A DNA stretch of 61,620 bases from positions 1-61,620 of the forward strand of contig NZ_BOPC01000056.1 of assembly GCF_016863555.1 (NCBI RefSeq), written 5' to 3'. Origin of the DNA: Micromonospora qiuiae (GTDB lineage: Bacteria; Actinomycetota; Actinomycetes; Mycobacteriales; Micromonosporaceae). The first letter of the stretch is position 1. Every line of letters begins with the position of its first letter. The position numbers and the translations under genes were made by a program. Below are positions 52,548 to 59,363 of the stretch, piece by piece. The notes beneath the pieces were generated by a model that had not been told where the DNA came from, ran no database searches, and saw nothing but the letters and a program-made list of their open reading frames with translations.

Positions 52548-53824
52548 TCGGCCACCTCCCGTTCGAGGAAGTCGTCGAGCTTCGACCGCGCCGCGCCGAT
52601 GTCGCCGCGGAGGTCGTGTGCCTCCACGTCGACCATGAGGATCGGGTAGTCGTCGGCGGGCGCCGGCTTGCGGAGCATCACGACGGAGCACTTCACCCCC
52701 GTGCCGCGGAAGCAGGTTCCGGCAGGCAGGCTGACGACCGCCAGCAGACGTGCGTGTTCGAGCAGCCACTCGCGGAAGTCCGCATGCCCGGCGCTCGAGA
52801 GCAGGCCTTCGGGCAAGACGGTGACGAGGAGAGCGCCATCGGCCATCGCCGCAAGTGCGTGCTCGATGAACAGCAGCTCTGCAGGCACGCGGCTGCGCGC
52901 CTTGCCCCCGCGCTTCGACAGCTCGAACCGGCCCAGCTGGGCTCCGCTCAGCTGGAGGCCGAACGGCGGAACGACGATCACGCCGTCGTAGGACCCGTCG
53001 AGGTTCGACTGCAGGAAGTCAGCGAACACGCGCTCGACGCTCGGAAGCAGGCGCTCCAGCAGCGGCTCGAGCAGGCGAAGCTCGGCCGGAAGAAAGATCG
53101 TGCCCTCCGCGCCGAGGAGCGCGGCGATCTCCGCGCCCGCTCCGCCCGAGACCAGGAGACGACGAGCGCCGAGCTGATGTGCGCGCACCAAGGGTGCCAC
53201 GCTCTCGGTCAGCCCGGAGAACTGGCCCTTGTCGGGAAGCAGTGAGGACAGCGTGACGACGAGACGGACCAACTCATCGGGCGCGTTCGGGCGGAGTCGA
53301 AAGCCGGCCAGGAGCGCAGCCGCCGTGCGGAGCGGTTCAACTGCGACCGACTCGTCACCACCGAGACGCGAGACGGGCACGTCGCCCGTGGGGCGGACGA
53401 GGCCCGGTCCGAACACCTCATCGCCATCCAGGCGAGCGACCAGCTGCGCGACGCCCAGCTTCGCCGCATCACCGTGACGGGCGGCCGTGCAAATCAACTG
53501 CCCCCAGGCTCCGAGGACTCCTGCCGACGGGAAGTGGCTGCGGTCGGCTACGGGCAGTGCTCGCACGGGGACGAGCCCCTCCTGCTCACGAGCGTAGAAC
53601 GACGGATAGCTGCCGCCGTCGACGATCACGAATGCATAGCCCTCGCCCGCGAGGAGCTCGAGGTAGCGGTCGGACACATCACCGCGCTTGGGACGAAGCA
53701 GCACACCGCGCTCGCCGCCGAGCATGAACTCCCCAGCGAGAGCCAGCCGCCCGATGACCGGCTGTGCGGCGTCGGTGACGTCGATCCCGAGGCTGCTGAG
53801 GTAGGTGTTCGCGTCCAAGACCAT
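52538..53824 (-). CDS. Degenerate HsdM-like methyltransferase homologue, first operon gene
   Basis: A 428-residue protein with the shape of an N6-adenine methylase but altered key motifs. Motif IV reads VVPPFG (284-289), with Val285 replacing the catalytic Asn/Asp of NPPF. The motif I region reads LLVSGGAGAEI (223-233), lacking the usual D/E-x-F/C-x-G-x-G form. Later segments (ALLVTVLPEGLLSS, and LLAVVSLPAGTCFRGTGVKCSVV) match the conserved second half of HsdM proteins closely. It is likely inactive as a methylase but able to bind DNA or SAM. ATG 53824 is preceded by GGAGAG and is the first start after the promoter at 53863-53891. Confidence 0.75.
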   Translation of the reverse strand: MVLDANTYLSSLGIDVTDAAQPVIGRLALAGEFMLGGERGVLLRPKRGDVSDRYLELLAGEGYAFVIVDGGSYPSFYAREQEGLVPVRALPVADRSHFPSAGVLGAWGQLICTAARHGDAAKLGVAQLVARLDGDEVFGPGLVRPTGDVPVSRLGGDESVAVEPLRTAAALLAGFRLRPNAPDELVRLVVTLSSLLPDKGQFSGLTESVAPLVRAHQLGARRLLVSGGAGAEIAALLGAEGTIFLPAELRLLEPLLERLLPSVERVFADFLQSNLDGSYDGVIVVPPFGLQLSGAQLGRFELSKRGGKARSRVPAELLFIEHALAAMADGALLVTVLPEGLLSSAGHADFREWLLEHARLLAVVSLPAGTCFRGTGVKCSVVMLRKPAPADDYPILMVDVEAHDLRGDIGAARSKLDDFLEREVAECA

Positions 53825-53831
53825 CTCTCCG

Positions 53832-53853
53832 TCACGCGCTCACGCGCCCATTG
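53832..53853. repeat. 22-bp direct repeat, copy 1 (between promoter and first gene)
   Basis: This 22-bp word matches the copy at 53898-53919 at 19 positions, including the uninterrupted core TCACGCGCTCACG. It lies just downstream of the expected transcription start, so a protein bound here would block transcription. The two copies are 66 bp apart, about six helical turns, which would place them on similar faces of the DNA. Confidence 0.7.
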
Positions 53854-53862
53854 ACGCTCAAG

Positions 53863-53891
53863 AGAGTAGTCAGGGCGGGAGATGCCGTCAA
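53863..53891 (-). promoter_or_regulatory. Sigma-70-type promoter of the 17-gene operon
   Basis: On the minus strand, TTGACG (complement of 53886-53891) and TACTCT (complement of 53863-53868) are separated by exactly 17 bp, a good housekeeping promoter. The first start codon follows about 40 bp downstream. No comparable promoter is evident inside the overlapping gene string, so the operon probably depends on this one, with a possible secondary start at the 13-bp gap near 50371-50383. Confidence 0.65.
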
Positions 53892-53897
53892 GAGCTA

Positions 53898-53919
53898 TCA
53901 CGCGCTCACGTTCCCAATG
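53898..53919. repeat. 22-bp direct repeat, copy 2 (upstream of the -35 element)
   Basis: Second copy of the repeat at 53832-53853, in the same orientation, placed directly upstream of the -35 element. Together the two copies bracket the promoter, as expected for an operator pair bound by a repressor that loops or bridges the DNA. Confidence 0.7.
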
Positions 53920-53924
53920 GCTCC

Positions 53925-54522
53925 AGAGCTGGCCCTGTGTGTTGCCGGTGCCGAGAACGTCATCCTGCAACATGCTGGGAGCTCGAATACCCGCAGCAGG
54001 TGCCGATTGACAGACCCTGCCTAGCATCTGAGAGTTGACCAACGTCTACATAGCCCGACACTCGCCCATCGAGACACGCGGGCTACGAGCCAGATGCAGG
54101 GCGACCAGCACCATTATTGTCATTCTGGTGCAGCCCGTGCGCTGCGACCTGCTGTCGTCTCCCGCCGCAGTCTTCAGTCCCATGCGACGCTGCCGGACGC
54201 TGGGGCAAAGACAGTCCGAAGATGGGGCCGTCGGTGGTCCATCTGAGGAACAACGATTGGACACCCTGCGGCATGTCGCGGGTCGTGCCAGCCCGCCGTG
54301 CCGACCGCGATGCGGCCCGTCGAGGCCGGATCGTAAGGGGGTCGTGTAGCGATCGTCGTCGGGCGGTCGTCGGATTTCGTCACCGGGACGGACCACTGAC
54401 CGGCAACACACGGCGTACACCCGTGTCCGACGAGCCACATCCCTGGTCGCCTAGCCGACAGCAGCCCCGACCGGCAGCACGTTGGCAACCATCATGATCT
54501 CGATCGCCAGAGGAGGACACTC
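53925..54522. other. Non-coding gap between the operon and the small membrane protein
   Basis: About 600 bp with no convincing gene. Frames such as 54035-54349 lack recognisable sequence. A short hairpin GCACCA/TGGTGC (12-nt loop) lies near 54107-54130. This is the right border of the 17-gene block; I see no tRNA, integrase or clear attachment repeat. Confidence 0.5.
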
Positions 54523-55053
54523 TTGACCATGCCACAGCCGCCCCACTCGGGCGACGGCCACCACCCCACGCCTGTCCCGACACAACCCAGCCCTTACGGA
54601 CAGCCGCTACAGCCGACGGGGTCCGTGACCACACCGGCCAAGCCCAGCCGCAAGCCGATCATCGTCGCTGTCCTCGCCGCCGTGGCGGTACTGGCCGTCG
54701 GCGCCATCGGATACGCCGTCTGGGACGGGTTCATCCGCGAAGACCCTGGTGTGGCCGCTTGTAAGGCCATGGCCGACGGCAAGCAGGCCGACGGCAGCGC
54801 CAAGACCAGCGATGACGACAAGCTGACCGAGGCCGAGTACCGCGAGGTGCGGAAGGTGTTCGAGGACTCCCGCCATGACAAGATCCGGGAACACGGCACG
54901 GCGTTGATGGACATCGTGTGGCAGGTCGACCAGCTTCCGGAGGATCAGGAGTTCGGGGCGCTGGCGTTCCTGGCGCCGATGGGCACACACATCTCGGGAT
55001 TGCAGACGGCCTGCGCGGATCAGGGCGTGATCGTGAACCTCAGCCAGGACTGA
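54523..55053 (+). CDS. Small single-pass membrane protein
   Basis: A 176-residue protein. A proline-rich cytoplasmic N-terminus (residues 1-45) is followed by one transmembrane helix (about 46-68, PIIVAVLAAVAVLAVGAIGY) and an outer domain with two cysteines (AACKAM and QTACADQ) that could form a disulfide. The start is TTG 54523, six bases after AGGAGG; ATG 54529 is in frame but twelve bases away. The layout is that of many actinomycete membrane proteins of unknown function. No operon partner is evident. Confidence 0.72.
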   Translation: MTMPQPPHSGDGHHPTPVPTQPSPYGQPLQPTGSVTTPAKPSRKPIIVAVLAAVAVLAVGAIGYAVWDGFIREDPGVAACKAMADGKQADGSAKTSDDDKLTEAEYREVRKVFEDSRHDKIREHGTALMDIVWQVDQLPEDQEFGALAFLAPMGTHISGLQTACADQGVIVNLSQD

Positions 55054-55515
55054 TGTGAGCTATCGATAGAGGCATGAAGTTGCCCGGAGGATCACAGCAC
55101 AGCAACGAGATGAGGCTGGTCCGGCGGTGCCTAGGCGCTGGCACCCGTCGGGTCGCCGCAGTATCCGGGGGCACAGGCTTCGGGCATGGGTACCGGTAGC
55201 CATATCGCCACCCGTCCCGGAGGCCGCCGACCTGCCAGGCCCACTGGGGCCAACTCCGCTGTCCGGTCTGCTTCGACGGGCGTCGCTGCGGCGCCGCACC
55301 AGCGGTGGTCCTGTTGAACGGCCAAGCAGCCGGGTCGTGGTCACGTCGGTTGTTCGGCTTGGCGGCTGGTTTGACTGCCGTCTGAGGAGACGAGAACCCG
55401 GGCGTGGAGACCGCGTCGGCAGCTCTTGCTGAATACGTTGTGTTCGGTCGATGGGCGTCTCTAGGCTGCCACGGTCGGGTAGTCGGTGCGAGTGTTCGGG
55501 CGGGGTGATGAGGCG
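55054..55515. other. Intergenic stretch, no convincing gene
   Basis: About 460 bp. Minus-strand frames cover the stretch but read as shadow sequence without a start context. It must contain the promoter of the toxin module that follows. Confidence 0.5.
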
Positions 55516-56043
55516 ATGTCGCTGACCGACACCATTGGTGCCGACTTGCAGGCGATGGCGGCGGGTGTGGACCGGTCACAGCAGGAGGTTGCGGCGGTCG
55601 TTCGTGCCGTCGAGCAGATCGCTGCCCGTGCGGCGGCTTCCGGTTTTGTCGGCATCACGGCCGGTCTTGCGCGGGTGCGTGACGTGCTGGGGCAGGCCCG
55701 ATCCCGGTTGAACGATGCCTCGGGTGTTCTGGGTGAGGCATCGCGGTCCGTAGGTGCTGTGGCGCAACAGCCGTCGCCGCAGGAGACCATTGCCGCGCTT
55801 ACACCGGTGGTCGCGGCGCTGACCGCGGTGGAGGGCAGCGTTGCTGGGGCGGCGTCCGCAGTCGACGAGGCGCGGCGGCTCGTCGGGGCGACGCTGCAGG
55901 GAGGTCAGCCCGGTCCGACGCTGGGGCGTCTGCAGCAGGTGATGCAGATCCTCGCGGCTGTCCGTACTCGTGGGTCTGAGGCCCGACGTCACGTCGATGC
56001 GGCGCTGGCGCAGGCCCGGCGGGTCGGTGAACTGGGAAACTGA
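55516..56043 (+). CDS. DUF6244-like helical protein, first gene of the toxin module
   Basis: A 175-residue, almost entirely helical, alanine- and valine-rich protein (DLQAMAAGVDRSQQEVAAVV, ALTPVVAALTAVEGSVAGA), similar in character to DUF6244 proteins that precede SCP1.201 deaminases in Micromonospora and relatives. ATG 55516 follows a GATGAGG site; an upstream GTG at 55486 is in frame. It has no signal peptide. Its length and helical pattern recall WXG100 or LXG-type export domains, so it may deliver or chaperone the deaminase. The next frame begins at its stop codon. Confidence 0.65.
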   Translation: MSLTDTIGADLQAMAAGVDRSQQEVAAVVRAVEQIAARAAASGFVGITAGLARVRDVLGQARSRLNDASGVLGEASRSVGAVAQQPSPQETIAALTPVVAALTAVEGSVAGAASAVDEARRLVGATLQGGQPGPTLGRLQQVMQILAAVRTRGSEARRHVDAALAQARRVGELGN

Positions 56044-56528
56044 CCACGGGCGGTGGTAGCGACATCAGCCAACCGCCCACCCCACCCGACACCTTTACGA
56101 GCGCAACCCCACCAACGGGTTCTTCCGGACGACTCCCCGAATGGTTGACCGACGCCGCCCGCGAGCTGCCTCGACGCCAAGCGAAGGACCCTACCTCCGG
56201 CGTGGCGCTGATCAATGGTCAGCGGATACCCATGAAGTCGGGCCGCGACCCGGCAGCCGCCGCCGACCTGAAACCGGCATACCAGCTCATCGCCACCACG
56301 ACCGACCATCTGGAGGCCAAACTCGCCGCCCGGATGCGCCGCGAACACGTCACCCACGCGGCTGTGGTCACGAACAACCCGCCCTGCGACTACACCCCCT
56401 ACGGCTGCGAGAAGATCCTCTCCCGGCTGCTGCCAGCCGGCGCGCAGCTGGACGTCTACGTACGCGACGATGACGGACAGGTACGCCACTGGCGGACCTA
56501 CACCGGCAACGGAAAGGCGATCGCATGA
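56040..56528 (+). CDS. SCP1.201-family cytidine deaminase toxin with unusual start
   Basis: The catalytic core is clear: His90-x-Glu92 (DHLEAKLA), Pro-Cys116 (NPPCDY) and Cys123 (PYGCEK), followed by LLPAGAQLDVYV. This is the SCP1.201 deaminase fold, the family of the double-stranded-DNA deaminase DddA. The frame has no ATG or GTG start. The recognisable domain begins upstream of TTG 56145, and CTG 56040, which overlaps the previous stop (CTGA), gives 162 residues with a Pro-rich linker. So it either uses a CTG start, starts at TTG 56145, or is fused to the upstream protein by frameshifting. It is followed by an Imm1-type immunity gene. Confidence 0.8.
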   Translation: MTTGGGSDISQPPTPPDTFTSATPPTGSSGRLPEWLTDAARELPRRQAKDPTSGVALINGQRIPMKSGRDPAAAADLKPAYQLIATTTDHLEAKLAARMRREHVTHAAVVTNNPPCDYTPYGCEKILSRLLPAGAQLDVYVRDDDGQVRHWRTYTGNGKAIA

Positions 56529-56941
56529 AGGTGACCTGGACCTACGACCGGGGCGACCACCGCGACAACCACGAGGTCGACCTGACCGACTCGGACGCCC
56601 TGGAAGCCCTCCTGTGTGAGATTCACCAGGCCGGCGAGCCCGTCGTCGTCACGATCGTCAGCGACATCACCGACGACCCTGACGACCTGCCACCCGGCCT
56701 CCAGATCGGGCTCGGCCACCCCACCCACGCCTTCGCCGTGCACATCGCCGACGACGGCGGCTACCTTTCTGATCCCACCGTTCAGCCTCCGGACCAGGGA
56801 CTCCACTTCGACTTCGGTGGAGTACCCACCGAATATCCCGCCAAGCACCTCCGACTGCGGCCCGACATGGCCACACAGATTGCACGCACCTTCCTCAAGA
56901 CCGGCGGCAGACCGCCGAACGTGGCTGCTGCCAACGATTAG
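56525..56941 (+). CDS. Imm1-family immunity protein
   Basis: A 138-residue acidic protein whose ATG overlaps the deaminase stop (ATGA). The pattern VTWTYDRGDHRDNHEV, then PVVVTIVS and LQIGLGHPTHAFAVHI fits Imm1 immunity proteins, which typically neutralise SCP1.201-type deaminases. The strong acidic character suits a protein that blocks a DNA-binding active site. Its close coupling ensures it is made together with the toxin. A hairpin directly after the stop likely ends the module. Confidence 0.82.
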   Translation: MKVTWTYDRGDHRDNHEVDLTDSDALEALLCEIHQAGEPVVVTIVSDITDDPDDLPPGLQIGLGHPTHAFAVHIADDGGYLSDPTVQPPDQGLHFDFGGVPTEYPAKHLRLRPDMATQIARTFLKTGGRPPNVAAAND

Positions 56942-56945
56942 CTCG

Positions 56946-56983
56946 CCCCACCAGCGTTGATGTGGGACTACCGCTGGCGTGGG
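56946..56983 (+). terminator. Hairpin after the toxin-immunity module
   Basis: The strand CCCCACCAGCG (56946-56956) pairs with CGCTGGCGTGGG (56972-56983) with one bulged base, around a 15-nt loop, four bases after the Imm1 stop. There is no T tract, which is common for actinomycete terminators. Confidence 0.5.
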
Positions 56984-57454
56984 CGCGCCCCCCCGCTGCC
57001 GCTCGCGTTCATGAATCGTCCGGTGCAGCGGTTCGCCTATTCGACCACGCCGATTAACTCGGCGCGGGTCTGGGACGGCGCTACATCCCGCCCGCGCCCC
57101 ACTGATGGACTAGGACTGCGGTGAAGTGCGTAGGAGTCGCCCTGGGCCCCCGTCGGCACGGTGGAGGTGAGGGACAGCAACACCACGTGCGGAGTCGAGC
57201 CGCCCGGCCCCTCCAGTGACGGGGGAGGTGCCTGGAGCGCTGGCGCCACCACCTTCGTGGCGCAGTCCGGCAATCGCCACGTTCAAGATCAGGACGATCT
57301 CGTGGACAGACGAGATGCCTTGGCATGCCAGGAAACGGCGCCCAAATGATGGGCACACGTACCCGGCATCGGCCATCATCACGCTTCCGCTCGCCTGCTG
57401 CGGGGTGTAGTTGAGGAGTGACGTGAATGTGATCCTCATGTTTGACTGTCATGT
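56984..57454. other. Intergenic stretch before the Hsp70-like gene
   Basis: About 470 bp. A minus-strand frame (57110-57439, 109 codons) starts with MRITFTSLLNYTPQQ and is the best candidate for a gene, but it has no recognised family or clear ribosome site, so I leave it unassigned. No RNA gene is visible. Confidence 0.4.
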
Positions 57455-59335
57455 ATGCGATCGGGGCAGGCGCGGCTGGCGATCGACTGTGGAAGCGCCA
57501 CGACGACGGCGGTGCTGGCGTGGCCGGACGGGTCGTGGTCGCCGCTGTTGTTCGACGGTGAGCCTGGGCTGCCCAGTGCTGTGCTTGTCGCCGCTGATAA
57601 GTCGGTGGTGACGGGGCAGCGGGCATGGCAGGCGGCTGCCGCTGATCCGCAGCGGTTCGTTCCCCGCCCCCGGCGTCCCGCCGACGAGCAGGTGAGCGTG
57701 GCCGGTGAGCAGGTCGCTCCGGCGGATCTGGTGGCGGCGACGCTGCGGCGGGTCGTCGACGAGGCTTATCGGGTGGCCGGCGACGCGGTAGAGGATGTGC
57801 GGTTGGTCGTGCCGGCGGGGTGGGGCCCGCGGCGCCGCACGTGGCTGCGGCACGCCGCGCACCGGGCCGGTCTGCCGCAGCCACGGTTGGTGGAGGCGCC
57901 GGTGGCGGTGGCCTCGCATGCGCTCGCCGGGGGTGTGCAGGTGCCGGTGGGTTCGGTGGTGGTGGTGGTGTGTGACCTGGGCGGCGGCGCCGAAGTGAGC
58001 GTGCTGCGGCGTAGCCCGGTCGGTTTCGAGGTGCTGTCCACCCTCGCCGATCCGGACGCCGGCGGTGACGCCATCGACGCCGCGTTGACCGCCGCGCTGG
58101 TCCCAGAGGGGATGCCGGTGGGGGAGGGTTGGGCGTTGGCGGCGAGCCTGCGTACGGCGAAGCACGCCCTGGCGGGGCATCCGGCGGTGACAGTGCCGGT
58201 GCCGTCGGGGCCGGCGGTGGTACTCAACCATCTGGTGGTGGAGCAGGCCGCCCGTCCGGTCCTGGTGCGGGCGGCGGGCCTGGTGCGTGACGCGGTCGCC
58301 GCCGCCGAGGTCGACCCGGCCACCGTCGCCGGGTTGTGGTGCGTAGGGGGCACCGCGCAGATGCCGCTGGTCGCCGACGTCATGGTGGCCGAGTCCGGGT
58401 TGCGGCCGATGTTGGTGCCGGATCCGCTGCTCGCGGCGGCCCGCGGCGCAGCGGACGCCGGTGGCTTCGACGCCGGCCAGGCGACGCCGGCGGGGGAGCC
58501 GGTGCCGACGCTGTGGCGGGCGCTCGCGATCGCGGTGCCCGGGTTCGCGTCGCTGGCGCTGGTCTCGCACATGCTCTTCACCGCGGAGTGGGAGATCGCG
58601 GGCTACACCCGGTGGGCGTTTCTGAACTGGGGTGAGTTGGCGATGGCGTCGGTGTTCGCCGTGCTCGCCTGCCTGGCCGCCGGCACCGTCCTCGGTTCGG
58701 CGCTGGCCGCCCGTACCGACAGCGGGGTGCCGTTGTCCCCGGGAGCGCAGGTCGCCACCGGCATCCTCACCTCCGCATGGCTCGGTGTCGCCGTCGTCGG
58801 TATGTACGCGGTGGTGGGCAGCCAGTACATCGGCACCGAACTGGGCGCGTTCCTGCGCTGGACCCTGGTCCCGGTCATACCGACCCTGCTGGTCGCGATG
58901 GTGCTGGCGCTGATCGCGTTCCGTCAGTGGCGTACCCCGCGGCGCGGCTGGTCGGAGTTCCTCGCCTTCCCTATCTCGTCGGTGATGACGGCCGCCGCGG
59001 GAATGATGCTGGTCCAATGGTCGCTGCCCGCGTCATACCCACCACACATGATCACGTGGATGAACCTCGGGGCTCGCGTCGGTGGCCTGCTGATCGGCAT
59101 CGGAGTGATCACGGCGTTGGTGTCCGGGCTGTGGATGCGGCTGGTGATGGGCGTACCGTTCGCAATCCTCACCGCCACGCTGGTCCACAGACACAACACC
59201 GGCACCGTCGCCGGCCTCTACGTCGTCGCCACCGTGTGGTGGCTGGCTCGCCTATGGACCCGCATCCTCTACTCGGCACCGGCGTCCACCCACCCTCGAC
59301 GCAGCCTTCTTCCACCGGGCCCACCTCGCTCGTGA
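57455..59335 (+). CDS. Hsp70/actin-like ATPase fused to a multi-pass membrane domain
   Basis: A 626-residue protein. The N-terminal 340 residues are an actin/Hsp70-type ATPase: AIDCGSATTTAVLAWPDG (phosphate 1 region), VVVVVCDLGGGAEVSVL (phosphate 2) and LWCVGGTAQMP (adenosine region). There is no Hsp70 substrate-binding domain. Instead, about seven hydrophobic helices follow from residue about 350 (for example LAMASVFAVLACLAAGTVLG and VGGLLIGIGVITALVSG). Similar fusions occur in Micromonospora-type genomes; their role is unknown, though an ATP-driven sensor or transport role is possible. The BTAD-domain gene begins 28 bp downstream, suggesting an operon. Confidence 0.82.
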   Translation: MRSGQARLAIDCGSATTTAVLAWPDGSWSPLLFDGEPGLPSAVLVAADKSVVTGQRAWQAAAADPQRFVPRPRRPADEQVSVAGEQVAPADLVAATLRRVVDEAYRVAGDAVEDVRLVVPAGWGPRRRTWLRHAAHRAGLPQPRLVEAPVAVASHALAGGVQVPVGSVVVVVCDLGGGAEVSVLRRSPVGFEVLSTLADPDAGGDAIDAALTAALVPEGMPVGEGWALAASLRTAKHALAGHPAVTVPVPSGPAVVLNHLVVEQAARPVLVRAAGLVRDAVAAAEVDPATVAGLWCVGGTAQMPLVADVMVAESGLRPMLVPDPLLAAARGAADAGGFDAGQATPAGEPVPTLWRALAIAVPGFASLALVSHMLFTAEWEIAGYTRWAFLNWGELAMASVFAVLACLAAGTVLGSALAARTDSGVPLSPGAQVATGILTSAWLGVAVVGMYAVVGSQYIGTELGAFLRWTLVPVIPTLLVAMVLALIAFRQWRTPRRGWSEFLAFPISSVMTAAAGMMLVQWSLPASYPPHMITWMNLGARVGGLLIGIGVITALVSGLWMRLVMGVPFAILTATLVHRHNTGTVAGLYVVATVWWLARLWTRILYSAPASTHPRRSLLPPGPPRS

Positions 59336-59363
59336 CACGGGCGCCGGTAGGGGGTGAGCGCTG

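Noticed and set aside
30613..53824. Classification as BREX, DISARM or a standard Type I restriction system
   Set aside because: PglZ and BrxL (BREX), DrmB (DISARM) and HsdR (Type I) are all absent, while kinases, HerA and an EVE protein are present.
57110..57439. 109-codon minus-strand frame starting MRITFTSLLNYT
   Set aside because: Begins plausibly, but has no ribosome site or recognisable family and changes character after 70 codons; not enough to call a gene.
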